Of a DNA stretch of 64,000 nucleotides, positions 11,891 to 22,774 are shown piece after piece (the first letter of the stretch is position 1; each line of letters starts with the position of its first letter). The position numbers and the translations under genes are program-made. Origin of the DNA: Phanerodontia chrysosporium. Its lineage: Eukaryota > Basidiomycota > Agaricomycetes > Polyporales > Phanerochaetaceae. A model generated the notes under the pieces. It saw only the letters and a list, made by a program, of their open reading frames with translations. It did no database searches and was not told the DNA's origin. Location: contig MJGA01000012.1 in NCBI GenBank assembly GCA_001910725.1, positions 868,001 to 932,000 on the forward strand. The letters run 5' to 3'.

Positions 11891-13717
11891 CTACTCCCCT
11901 ACAAGCGTTGCATGACTCGAAAGAGATCGATAGATCATGTCCTCTACTGCCTTCTCTGAAGGCACTACGGTTGACTCATCGCCAGTGAGCCAAGGATGGC
12001 ACGCTATCTGAGCAACAGATGCTCGATTGCTTGGATCGAGGACGAGGAGCTTCGACAGCACATCCAAAGCTAGGTACAGGTGTTGAGCGGTCGACCTGCA
12101 CAGTCTAAGAGACAACGTACCGCCTGTACTGCAGCCGTCCGGGAGCCTGGTGAAGGTTGGTTGACGCCGATCAACTCCGAGTAGAACGTTGACCTCCGCT
12201 GGTCGGAACGGAGCACGTCCGGCAATCCTGGATCGTGTTACGTTGAGAGTGCATCGAGAGCAGAACATACATTAGCCCACATGGTATAGATTACGCATCC
12301 GAGAGACCAGGCGTCCGACTTCTGGTCATAGTGGTCTTTCCCGGTCAGTCCGGCCTGTACAACCTCTGGCGCAATGTAGACAGGAGTTCCGCAGCGAGTC
12401 TTCCGCCCAGGATGTCAGATACGATACGTTGTCAGCCAACGGGACGATGCGCATACCTGACAGACGCTGTCTCCGCTAATAATCTTGGTAAGGCCAAAAT
12501 CTCCGATCTTTACAAGGATTGGCCTGTCGTTGAACACGAGGACGTTCTGGACGAAGAATCGTCAGCTTGAAACCGGGCGTGGTCAACAGTCAAGGCGCAC
12601 GTCTGGTTTGATGTCACGATGCACTAGTCCTCGGTCATGCAGGTATCGAAGGCCTTCACAGAGCTGGCTAGAAACAGACACGATTTCCTCCTCCGCTGAA
12701 TACTCGGTCAGCGTCAGCAAGAAACTATTGACTGCGAAGCGACACTCACAAAGCACGACTTGTCTGATAAACTGCTGGAGACTACCAAACTCCGCCAGCT
12801 CCATCACGAGACCTGGGATCCAGACCCGGAGATGAGCTCTCACAAGATACCTCAAACGACACCGTCTCACCAAGATGGGTGTCTGTGACCACCATGTGAA
12901 TGAACCGGACAAGATTGGCCTAAAAACGTCTGAGGCTGAGGAGACTGCAGACGTGTTGATTTGGGACGCTCACATGGTTCGAGTCCCTCATGACTGCTCG
13001 CTCTTTTTCCACAACTTCTTGATGGTTCTTCGGCATGAACTTCACGGCGTAGCGGACTGATTCGAAGCGTTTCTGCGCACGGCAAACTTCGCCGAAAGCG
13101 CCTTTACCCAGCCTCCGAACGCGTCATGAGCATCTCGACTGGCGAGTGTGGATGTTTTACTCACCGCGGACCGAGCTCATACTGGCACTCGAACTTCTCA
13201 GGTCAGTTAAGCGTTACGTAGTCATATATCCTTGACTTACCGTGCCGTAGACGAGGTAATGAAAGGTGTAAGCTGTACCATATGAGCGCAAAAGAAGCAA
13301 CCGTAAAGGCGGTGGTTACTTACCGAGGGCACCGATCTGTATCTGACTCCCATTGACCAGCTGAACAGATGCGCGATCAGGTATGTATACCCCGTTAACC
13401 TGCGCACAGACCAATGAGTCAAGCTGGATGTACATGCAGATTGCGCTCACCAAGGTTCCGTTTCTTGACAAGTCTTGTACGTGTACGATGTAAGCTTGAT
13501 CGTTCTGACTGGTGATGAACTTGCAGTGTTGGCCGCCTGCTCGTGATTAGACCTTCGATATGGTTTGCATCCTAATCGAAGGGGACGCACTGATGGTTCG
13601 GTTGTACAAGACGTGGTTCACGCGTGATGGATCCCGTCCCAGAATGAACGAGGTGCTAGCACGGATGTAGATAGGGCGGGCATCATGCTTGACAGCAACG
13701 AGCTTCCCGCAGGCAGG
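11891..13717 (-). CDS. FHA-domain Ser/Thr protein kinase B, CHK2/Rad53-like
   Basis: The exons give an FHA domain followed by a full kinase domain. The FHA part reads [37 protein letters not shown] spliced to VNGVYIPDR, and [10 protein letters not shown]. The kinase part shows [72 protein letters not shown] and [14 protein letters not shown], so all catalytic motifs are present. The donor GTGCGT after HRDIKPD and the acceptor before NVLVFN join in frame. The ATG at 13717 ([10 protein letters not shown]) aligns with the start of kinase A; ATG 13822 in the same frame is an alternative. The stop is at 11891. A DNA-damage or replication checkpoint role is known for the family, but this paralogue may have diverged. 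It is a same-strand neighbour of kinase A, about 10 kb away. Confidence 0.82.
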
Positions 13718-14560
13718 CATGACGGAGATGACGTGCGTGTATGTGGTGGAAGTGACGGTGGTAGGGGGGTCTTTGTACGCCATGCCCGGAATCTGCCTGC
13801 GTATATAAGCCCCGTGCGCCACTCACCAAGTGATGAAAGGTTGTAAGGGCCATTGAGGGATGAGACGAAAAGAGAGAAAGGCGGTGTAAGGCAGAAAGGC
13901 GGGGTGTAACGAGACTGAAAGGGCGTAAGGCTGAGCCAGCCAAGGAGTGGCAGCTTAGCGCGGGCGACGCCACAAACCGGGCGGGGGAGCCTGCCGCTTG
14001 ATCGAACCAGGTCTCTGCAGCCGAAATGGGCGCGTAGTCGAGACCGGCTAAGTAAGCCAGTGGCATCGTGCCGGGGCGAAAATGCTAGACAGACAGTGGT
14101 CAGCACGCGGGGTGCCCTCTTAGTTGCACTTACCCGGCGGTGCAAGGCGCTAGGATACGCAGAGTCACAATGCGACACCCCCTCCTCTGCCGCAGCGTCC
14201 GGCCCCGCTCTTCGTAGGCGTCAGGCTCGGCGTCGAAGAGCTCAGTTTCCTTGTATAACCTCGGTTACACCTTCTGCCCCTCTCCAGTGTATACCTGCTC
14301 GAACACCAAACACACCCTTCCTGATGACAGCCTGAATGCCTCTGCGTAGCTTTCTGAAGTCGGAGGAGGCAGATAATCAAAGACTTAGCAGATCGCAGTC
14401 AAGCTAACTACGCAGACGCCCGCCGGTAAGTAGACGGCGGACTAGACAACGCGGATCAGTCAGACTAGTTACACAGACGCCTAGTAAGTGTAACCCACTT
14501 CCTGGACTTAGTTATGTATGTTCTCACGCTCAACGCCGGACGCGACGAGTAACAAGTCGT
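13718..14560. other. Intergenic between divergent genes
   Basis: This gap separates FHA-kinase B (leftward) from the F-box/LRR-like fragment (rightward). Open frames on the minus strand are Pro/Ser/Arg-rich and lack motifs. No repeat of the GAATCCG family was seen here. Confidence 0.4.
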
Positions 14561-14789
14561 ATCCTCATGGCTCTGACCATACTCAAGCTCGTCCCGGCAG
14601 ACCACGCATGGACTCCAGCGATTGCACGCGCTAGGGAAGCGCCTGCCTCAGCTTCGGTGGCGTTCTAGAGAATTTGTGCAAGTTCCACTGGTGCAATGTC
14701 AGCATCTATGATGCACGCGTTCGGAGAGATGCATCCCACCATCCTAGAAGCGCCCCGACTCGCCACGCTTGAGACTACCGTATCAGCGC

Positions 14790-15530
14790 ACCGCTGCTGC
14801 ATGCGCAGGTCCGCCTCAGAAACGCACGGGATGCAGAGACCGTATCGCGACTCCTGGAGCGCGAGCCCGCCCTTAGGCGAGTCACACGCTCTCTTCGCAT
14901 CGAAGGCGACATGGGCCAGCACTTCCAAACGGTCGTGCGCCACGCACCGAACGTTGAGACGCTGTACATCTCGCTGTACGCCCGTTCGCCCGGCAGTGCC
15001 GACTGGCTTCGATGCCTGCAGGAGATCAAGCCGAAGACGCTTTGCATACATGTGGTGAAGACACCAAACTTCGAGTTCGTGCACGCCGAGCAGGTGCTCC
15101 AGATGCTCATCCGCAACCACTGGACCTCGCTGGTAAGCCATGCGTCTACGGACAAGCCATAATGCCTATTTATCTTCACCTTCAGGCTCGAATCGACCTT
15201 TGTGATTTTTTCCCTGACAGCATGGGCTGGCGGACCCTCTTTCGAGAGGTGCGTGGTGTGAAGGAGTTGTATGTCGGCCCGATGGCGGCGGCGGTGTGGT
15301 GTAGGCGCTGGGCATGGGACCTCGACCATCCAGAAGCGCTATCCTATCTCGAGAGACTCGTGCTGAACGACAGCATAGAACGAGTAGTTTGCCGTTACCC
15401 TCCTGAGGACCGGATAGTAGGAGAGGTTCTAGCAAGCTTCGACTCGCCTGACCGCTGTCCCGCCAAGTTCATGCTCGAGAACTCGGATGGCACCCTGTCG
15501 AGAGCCTCAGACCTCCTACACGTTGCATAG
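14790..15530 (+). pseudogene. F-box/LRR-like protein fragment
   Basis: A plus-strand frame gives VRLRNARDAETVSRLLERE, SLRIEGDMGQHFQTVVRHA and PNVETLYISLYA, then about 100 residues of leucine-spaced helix/strand sequence. A 52-nt GTAAGC...TTCAG intron (about 15134-15185) joins TSL to ARIDLCDFFPD, and the frame ends at TAG 15530. The pattern APNVETLYIS...L is that of agaricomycete F-box/LRR-like proteins. Upstream of 14790 the same frame meets a stop and no F-box start is visible, although fragments such as WRSRENLCKFHWC occur near 14620. I infer a 5'-truncated copy. An unresolved upstream exon is the alternative. Confidence 0.45.
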
Positions 15531-15641
15531 CACGCCCCGGTTATAATCAGTCCCCACCCCACAAGTGCTGCAAAAACCTGAATATTATTTTGGAGTAGGT
15601 GACAAGGAGACGCAACGCTCTGGTAGCGACAAAAGGCCACT

Positions 15642-16385
15642 TTACGCGATGCCGAGGAACTGCAGGTACTGCTACTCGAAGAGCGGGACGGTGTGGCCGA
15701 CGTTCTGGGCGAGGATCGCCTGGAAGTTGGGGCCGTAGGTCGCGTTGGAGTAGCCGCGGGGCAAGTACGACTCGGTGACGTTTGAAATCGGGTTGCTCGG
15801 GTCGCCGAACACGGTCGTCCACTGCTTGATTTCCTCCCAGAAGTTCTGCGGGTAGAGGGTCGTGTCGCTGGGGGGTTGCGCGTCAGCATTGATACAGAGC
15901 TACCTTGGACTCGGGGACATACATGGTTCCGTGCCAGACCTGCATCTTGGGGCGTGCGCCGATGTAGCCAGGATATGCCTTGTAGACCTTCTGGGCCTGT
16001 GCAACAGGTGAGCGAGACGGTATGGGATGACAGATAGGGTACGACGCACCCATTGTTGGCCAGTAAGGATCATCTCCCCATGCGAGCGGAGCAAGTTCCA
16101 GCTGTCGTCGGGCTGTCCCGGGACGGCGAAGCAACCGAACGCGACGCCAGAGTCGACGATGCCAGCCTTGAAGATGTCGGGGTACGCACCCGCGAGCACG
16201 CTCGTCATCATCACACCGGAGGACGTGCCGACGGCGAAGACGCGGTTCGGGGCGACGCCCCAGTTGCTGATCGCAAAGCGTGCCGCGTTCGCGATCGAGA
16301 GCGAGTCACTTCCGCCGTTGTGCATGAGCGTCTCTTCAGACGAGACGTCCCAGCAGGTGCCAGAGTGCGGCTGACCAAGATGTGT
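15642..16385 (-). pseudogene. CE1-type esterase remnant (acetyl xylan/feruloyl esterase, PHB-depolymerase family)
   Basis: The minus strand reads CWDVSSEETLMHNGGSDSL, FAVGTSSGVMMT, GIVDSGVAFGCF and WNLLRSHGEMILTGQQW. Across introns it continues AYPGYIGARPKMQVWHGT, NFWEEIKQWTTVFG and ILAQNVGHTVPLFE. GTSSG is the serine-hydrolase nucleophile motif, and GHTVP fits the catalytic His. The family makes secreted esterases acting on plant cell-wall polysaccharide. Two defects are visible. A TAG at 15672-15674 stops the frame about nine residues before the natural end QYLQFLGIA and its TAA at 15642. The entire N-terminal part, including the signal peptide, is missing: upstream sequence changes at about 16385 into unrelated DNA and then a Ppo oxygenase piece. 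Confidence 0.72.
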
Positions 16386-16493
16386 AAGCGTTCGGGCTCT
16401 CGGACAGTCTCAGGAGTGACATACCGAAGAGGGGTATACAGTAATCGTCAGATCGAGCTCGCGCCGGTAACTCATCGAACGATGCACCTTCCA

Positions 16494-16836
16494 CTACAAC
16501 GGCTCCTTGGCGGAGCAGAAGCGTATGCAGCCGTACGCCCTGCCAAAGTCCTCCTTCGTGAGCGTCGCAATGTCGTGGCCAGGGTACAGCTCCCAGAACT
16601 CTTGCTCGATCCTCGAAACGTCGGGCGCGGAGAGCGTCGCGTCCCAGCGGTACATGAGTTTGAACTCGGCTCTCGTGGCGTTGCCCGTGCCGCGCGGGCC
16701 AACGCCGCCGATCGGGCTGCGGTATGGTCGAGGCCGCCATGCGTTCCCGCCGCGCGCGAGCACGGGGATCGCGCCGACATAGTCGCCAAGGATGATCTGC
16801 ATGAAGAAAACACAGTTCACGAGCCGCGCGCGCGCG
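16494..16836 (-). pseudogene. Ppo/linoleate diol synthase (fatty-acid dioxygenase) fragment
   Basis: One open segment reads MQIILGDYVGAIPVLARGG, RPYRSPIGGVGPRGTGNATR, EFKLMYRWDATLSAPD and LYPGHDIATLTKEDFGRA. This is the central part of fungal Psi-producing oxygenases, heme dioxygenases that oxygenate linoleic acid to signalling oxylipins. In the family the YRWH motif supplies the proximal heme-binding His; here it reads YRWD. Neither the N-terminal peroxidase half nor the P450-like half was found next to it. The fragment is cut at 16837 exactly where the 1087-bp inverted repeat begins, and its other end runs into the esterase remnant. Non-functional. Confidence 0.68.
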
Positions 16837-17923
16837 ATTGATGGCGAAGGACGTCTGCGGCGATCTATCTATTGCTACGAGAAGGGACCGGATGCGGATA
16901 TGTGGACAGGATGTTAGCGAGCTATGCAGAGAGTGGGCTGCATGAATGAGAGGCAGACTATGGAGGAAAGAGGATACCGCGTAAGCCAGAGTACCGATGG
17001 ACAAGTGCTTACAGCACACGCACCATGAGTCCCCCGCAGCTAGCGACATACCCAAGATCTATACCGCTTCTCTACAAGACTACAGCTATCGTAATTTGAG
17101 ATCCTTTCGACGCGGTGTACAAGATCTAGAGGGAGTAGAGCACGAAAATCGCGACACCCCACATCGTGTGCGTGCCGTCGAGGTATCCTCTCGTGCCCAT
17201 CTTGTTCACAGGCTTGACACCAATGGCGAGTCGCGACACGATAGCCGGAAGTTCTGCAAATCACGGGTGAGCAAAAGGCACAAAGTTGTTGGGAGGAAGA
17301 GAGGCGCACCAAACTGGATGATCCGGTGCAGGCAGGGCCAAAATGGGCTAAACGTCTGCAGGTAGCGAGCAATGGGCGCGAAGAGAGTAAGCAGGAGCGG
17401 GAAACCGATGATCATGAGGATGCCAAATACGACGATAAACTTCTCGAACTACACCGGCAGCGGGTGGAAGACCGCGCGCGGGGGGGCTGGATAGTCTGGC
17501 AACGCGGCGTCGCAATAAGCGTCGAGATCGGTCTCGTGAGGCCGCGCAAGCCTGTGATGAGTGTCTTCAGAAAGTCGAGCTTTGTGGGCCGGAGCTGAAG
17601 CTGAAGTCGACGTGCTGGATGAGCGTCACGTCGATAGCAGAGACGTCGCCGCGGACGACGCAGAAGTGGGCGTCTACGAAGGAGGTCTGATCAGCCTAGT
17701 CTAGGCGCGCGCGTAAATCTCACGTGAGACTCCTGGATTCTAGCTGGATTGGATTCGGATTGTGCCCGGATTCAAGACAGTCTCAGTTCGCCTGACCGCC
17801 AACCAGTTCCGCGAGCTATCCATGCCCTCGTCGGCGGCGGAGTGCTGACCCAGTGTAGGGCGTCCGCACGCGCAAGCATAAATCCTGAACATCGGTGCTC
17901 ATATGTCAAAGGTGCATGCTGCA
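16837..17923 (+). repeat. Left arm of a 1087-bp near-perfect inverted repeat
   Basis: The arm is the reverse complement of 22775-23861. Both arms measure 1087 bp. Only two substitutions are evident from translated comparison (an Arg/Gln change and a Val/Ile change), implying more than 99% identity. It contains a GAATCCG-family cluster (17731-17785) and the GCGCGCCTAG block (about 17690). Read on the minus strand it also has a broken membrane-protein-like frame (IVVFGILMIIGFPLLLTLFA) followed by stops. No terminal inverted repeats or target duplications were seen at the arm ends. The left edge cuts into the Ppo fragment. Confidence 0.92.
17731..17785. repeat. GAATCCG-family repeat cluster inside the left arm
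   Basis: Four GGATTC cores within 55 bp (GGATTCTAGCTGGATT, GGATTCGGATTGTGCC and CGGATTC). The reverse complement of the same array lies at 22920-22970 in the right arm. Confidence 0.75.
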
Positions 17924-18014
17924 TTGCCGGGCATGGTACAGGTACATGTGAGATAGACATGGTTCGTCTTGCCAAAAATACATAGAAGAGAAGCGAGACA
18001 TGAAAAAACCGCGG

Positions 18015-19541
18015 TCATACCTCCGCCAACATCCAGAAGGTGAACAACGGCGACTTTGAGAGGTGAAGGAACGCCAAGATGACCACAAGCAACGTGAGCT
18101 GGAACGAAACATTCAGTATGGAAAAGTGATGCACAGTTATATAGCGCACCGCTGTCAGAAGCTTAGAAAACATAGCAGTAGGCTTCCCTCCTGCTTTGCA
18201 ACTGTCACTCCATTGAGGTGAATGAAGGCACGAGTTTTTTGCTTACCGTCTCCAGCTCGCGTTTCCCAGACTCTGACGAGTGATGGTGAGACTGTAGTAA
18301 TCCTGAAAAGTCCTCCACTTCGAACATCATCGTGTGCCTAGATGCGGTCACCAAAGGGATCTTTGGGTCCAAGACTACAACTAGACTCACAGCGATCGCC
18401 ACAACGGCCTCGATGTCTGAAAGAAGTATGTGGGTTGAATATCACGCCATAATAGCGCGGTGCGCACCAGAATGGCTAAGGGTCTGAAGTCTTTTCCCGT
18501 CTTGCCGTGACCACAATCGAATCTTGCCCAGCTGCCAGCCGCCCGCTACCACCTCCCCGTTATGAATGAACTTCACAGGGCCCTGCAAGCCAGCTTCTGT
18601 GCTAATGGGGGCTCCAGGCGTCTTGGTGTCGAGGTTATGCACGTCAATTCCTGTGTTCATGACGACAGCAAGGAAAGTATGGTTGGGAGAAAGGCTTGTG
18701 GCACCGCTGTGTATTGTTGTGAGATCAGGGACGGATAGCGCACGAGAGAATAACGCACAGTGATGTAGACGTGTTGAAAAGAGTAGCGATCACAGATTCA
18801 GTCTGAACGTCCCATACACTTCTCAAATCAGAGCCGCCTATCCTGGATACCTCGGATGGACTCACTGAATGCCATGATACTGGTATGAAGCGATCAGAAC
18901 GCCCCGTCCTGCATCTTTCCAATGCAACCCCGTGATGACTATTTCTTTGTTCGCATTATCCTGCACTTTGGGCGGGTTTCCGAGGCGTCGAAGCATTGCC
19001 CATCGTCCTTCAGCAGGCTTTAGATGGGTAACAAGGCACAAGTACATAGCTTACCGATGTCGCTACGCCGCCACACTCGAATGCCAGCACCCGCCCCTGT
19101 AGCGAGGTGCAGTCCTTTACTATCAACAGCAAGTTTGCCGATGCAGTGCTGTTTCGCAAATACCACATCGACCGCTATCTCGGGCTGACAGCGTTGCTTT
19201 CAGCAGCGTGGTGACGAGAAAGAACCAAAACCTGCACACACCTCGTGCAACGACCCAATCTCGTGTAATGAAATGTCGCAGATGGCCCCATCCTCAAAAG
19301 CACAGGTAAGACTTTCGCACATAAACCACTGAAGTGCCGCGACGGTTGTCCCAGGCCTTCGCAGGATAGCCAATATTTCTCCCTGCTCAGTGCTTGCAAT
19401 CAACACGCGGTCCGCTCCAGCGAAAGCGATGTATTTCCCAGTAGAGCTGAAATCGACGGTGTTCAGATTGTAAAAGTATCCGCCAGGTTCTCGTCTCTTA
19501 GACCATTTGGACCTGTATACGAGAGGTGTCATGGGAGTCAT
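18015..19541 (-). CDS. WD40-repeat protein with C-terminal membrane helix
   Basis: The first exon starts at the ATG at 19541 (MTPMTPLVYRSKWSKRRE) and continues YFYNLNTVDFSSTGKYIAFA, a typical first WD blade. Further blades read WKDAGRGVLIASYQYHG, SDLRSVWDVQTESVIATLFN, VVAGGWQLGKIRLWSRQDGK and SHSGAHRAIMA. The last exons run to a hydrophobic helix (FQLTLLVVILAFLHLS) and end MLAEV at TGA 18015. This layout, beta-propeller then a single C-terminal transmembrane segment, is recurrent in agaricomycete WD40 proteins of unknown role; I infer a membrane-tethered scaffold. At least five introns of 50-60 nt are needed. The ATG at 19541 is preferred over an in-frame TTG at 19556. The gene sits between the inverted-repeat arms. 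Confidence 0.75.
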
Positions 19542-19639
19542 GGGTAAAGTGGCCAAGCGTGGTGTACACGTGCAAACATGCGAACAAACAATCTCCCTTT
19601 GTGGAACACGCGTCTATACCGTGTCTCGCCTCCTCCACC

Positions 19640-20586
19640 ATGGAACCAGACGATGACCTAACGTATTACTCTGCTCGTTTCACTCTGCGTAGGGCGGGCC
19701 CTACTATCATCACCCTTCCGCAAGTGGCCTATGATGCAACGCCATCTCTTGTCTGCCTGGACCCTTCGACTGCAGCCTCCGAACTTCAACCTGCGTCGAC
19801 CAGTGGCAACGAGAATATACCTGCGCTGGATGTGCAAGTGGATCAAGCCGACTCTTCTACTGCTCATGCGTTAGTGCCAATGCGGTATAAGCATATTCCC
19901 ACGTACACTGCTCATACCTACTCTAGTCATGACGGCCCGGAGTTGGAAGAGCACAGGCAGGAAGCCCGGCCCTCTCCCGATGCCAATTATGTAGTGAGCC
20001 AGATATTCACCTGCCTTCACTTTCTATGCTGAAGATACACATTAGCCTCTGCGGGGGGGTGAAGCGATAGCAACTGGGCGAAGTGCAGACGTGTCCCAGG
20101 CGGTCTTCTCTCAGCCTTCCCCTCATCAGAATCTTCGTCATTCCCCGGAAGCACATAATCTAATCATATCAACCCGAAAGACTCGCAAGATACGAGACAC
20201 GCAGATTGTTGTCCACTGGTTTACGTCGTCCTCTGCTATCCGTATAGCAGCACCGCCGACGATTCCGATGGAGTATGGCCTCCAACGAAACGATTTGTAC
20301 ATTCATTCTTACGGTACACGTGCCTACCAAGCGTGGCGCTGCGCTGACATGGACCCGGTCCTCTGGACAGAGCTCGTCGAGGGCAAGGTCTACCACCTGC
20401 CTGACGATGAACGCCCACGTGCCTTTGTGATCACCGAAGGAGGCCAGCCGTCGTGGGTCCTTCCGGACACTGTCGATCGGGCTTATAAGAAGCTACGTTT
20501 CATCACGTTCCCAGTTAATAACGGTGAGTGGTAGTTAGCCTTGTCCACGATGAGTAATTGAAACTGTCGTATTACTTCCAGATTAG
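19640..20586 (+). CDS. Hypothetical protein, divergent from the WD40 gene
   Basis: Exon 1 begins at the ATG at 19640 (MEPDDDLTYYSARFTLRRAG) and is acidic and low in complexity. The second long exon gives IVVHWFTSSSAIRIAAPP, YGLQRNDLYIHSYGTRAYQ, WRCADMDPVLWTELVEGK and PSWVLPDTVDRAYKKLRF. A GTGAGT intron then leads to a final AT TAG at 20586. The compact folded part (about 100 residues, three Trp) suggests a real domain that I cannot name. The start lies about 100 bp from the divergent WD40 start, so the two may share a promoter. The first intron borders are approximate. Confidence 0.55.
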
Positions 20587-21576
20587 TTGCTGTCGAGCTA
20601 GACCAGTGGCCTAATTCACTTCAGTATGAGGTGGGCTGGACGAGAGGCTGTCAATCATTCGCCCGAATGTAATGAAGCTGCGTCTTCATCATGAGAGAGT
20701 ATCACCTAAGCAACCTAAGCAGAAGTTGAGAGACTTGTACAGAGTGGTGACAGGTATCGCAAGGCATTTTTGACAGCACGCTCTCTCTCTCTTCGTAAGG
20801 ACGACGCTGTCATAGCTATTACGCACGTGGTCAGCGGGGAATACGACCGCGGCACAGGTGCATCTTCGTGCGTGCGGTGCGAAAATCCCAAGACTTCTTG
20901 ACGGCTCTCTTTACGTGTGCTAAGTTATCCTCCTCCCAGCGTAGCTCAGAGTGGACTCGGACTCACTCCGCCGAACCCCGCATGCCTATAAAATGGTATT
21001 CCAGGCAATACTCGAGCGGCAGGCTAGGTGGTGATCTCCCCCCCTCCCCCGACGGCCTTGGGCTACTCGGGCGACGTCCGAAATGGACTAGGTTAAAGCA
21101 GAGACGACAGTCTACGTGGCTTGAACGGGCGCGACGCACTTGTGCATAGACGGTGTATGACGAATCCGTTACAGACGCAGTCAGCGCGGTCCGTTGGCGG
21201 CGACCACAGGTGTATGATGGGCGTACTATATGCTTCGAAGTGGCTGGAGCCCGACACGGTACTTAGATTTCTCGCGTGAACTCACTACAATCGCAATAGA
21301 AAATACTATACTTCTGAGACGCGATACTTGAGCATCGTCCGCACTTGACAGTGTTGGGCGCACCATGATATGTTTTTCGCCATCTTCAAGCGGGCGAGCG
21401 TCAGAGCGCACTTGAAATCGCTGCTGGATTGACTGGACCGCCGGTCTCAGGACCGTGCATCTGAGCGGACCATCTTAGCACCTGGAATCTGCTCACTGCA
21501 GAAAATAAGGGTTCACAAGAGAAAGAAAATCATGCATTAGGAGAGGATCAGCGGTCGAGAGGTGTATATACTACAT
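20587..21576. other. No recognisable gene
   Basis: No frame here shows domain motifs. Putative frames on the plus strand (20868-21149) are Arg/Ser-rich and probably spurious. No GAATCCG cluster was seen. Confidence 0.4.
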
Positions 21577-22695
21577 CTAAAGGAACTTGTCTAATAGAAA
21601 CTGGACGGCCGCGTCGATGTCAGTCTCTTCAGTCTTCAGGGCTCCGCTACTCTCTACTTCAACACATGACAGATGGTAGCAGCGTGAACATATCAGAGTA
21701 GAAGGACGCAACCCTGGAAAGGTGAGGTAGCTATCCGTAGTGTTGCTCGACTCGCGTAACGTGGTGGCGATAGAGCGAAGGGTTCTCCCTGGCTCCGACA
21801 AGATCGCCGCGGCGTGAGCAGCCCATAGAGCGTGCCATGTCGACGCGCACTGCTTCGAGTCTGGACATTCGGCTGCAGCCACAAGGGAAGGAGGTGAAAC
21901 GACGGTGTGGATAGTGCGTTCGCGAATCCGCCTTTTGAGCCTAACGACCTCCTGCGACAGTGGGCCAAGGGCGCAGCAGTCCTGAGGAGACAGATCTGTG
22001 GGACTTGGAGACAACACTACCCGAGCAGCCTCGTCGAACCATTTGCGAGACAATGGCGTGGGAATGGCGATGGCGAGCCGAAGCTTTGAAGGAGCGTCGA
22101 ACGCCGGATTCCCGTCAAGCTCTTTACTTGCAAATGAGATGCCGGACGATATCTGGAATCGGTGCGACAGTTCGAGAATTCCAATCAGACGGTCCAAAGT
22201 GTAGGCTGTGGCTTCCCCACTTGACTGGAATGAGCTCATGCAGAGATGTGCCATGTTGCGCGACTTACTGGGGATCACCAAGTAAAAAGTGCACAAGCCA
22301 ACCAAATTCCTCGGCGGAGGTATGATCCAGGATAATGGGATCAAAGCTGTATCTCCCAGTTGCACGCCCTGAGCGTCGAGCTTGGGAGATTATCTCGCCA
22401 AAACTACCAGAGCGGCGCACAACGAGAGAGATGGCCAGCTTCCACTTCTTTTCGCCAGCCTGATCACCATAATTGAGAACCTCTGTGCACGTATTAACGC
22501 TAGGGAGAGCTTCACCTGAAAAAACACAGCTGGCTCAGAGGATTGGTTGACTTCGTGCAAAGCGAGTAGCCAGCGTAATACCACAACCGCAAGTGCCGCC
22601 TGTAACAGGGAGGACAAGACTGCGAGCATGAGTTTTGAAAGCGGAATGAAGAGGTGAGTGGGTGAATGGGTGAGTCTCGTTTGTCGAGAGGGAGG
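21577..22695 (-). CDS. BTB/POZ-domain protein (minus-strand copy)
   Basis: The N-terminal region reads AVFFQV, then across an intron SGSFGEIISQARRSG and DPIILDHTSAEEFGWLVHFL, the second half of a BTB fold as seen in agaricomycete BTB proteins. The long C-terminal exon carries TLDRLIGILELSHRFQISSG, FASKELDGNPAFDAPSKLRL and WFDEAARVVL, the helical BACK-like part. It then has CASTWHALWAAHAAAIL, a Cys pair (CSRCYHLSC) and the closing EETDIDAAVQFLLDKFL. The donor GTAAGT after LLGDP and an acceptor ending TCAAG restore frame. BTB proteins usually act as dimerising or cullin-3 adaptor modules; no substrate-binding domain is visible. The start is not resolved: ATG 22698 or one nearby is likely, only about 80 bp from the right arm. 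Confidence 0.66.
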
Positions 22696-22774
22696 CATAT
22701 TTAAGCACCAGTGCACAAAGGAACAATGCATGCAGCCACTCTCTCGACCACGCTATTGCTTTGTCTGGTGGCAG

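Noticed and set aside
12331..12835. Plus-strand frames across the FHA-kinase B gene
   Set aside because: They are antisense to exons carrying unmistakable kinase motifs.
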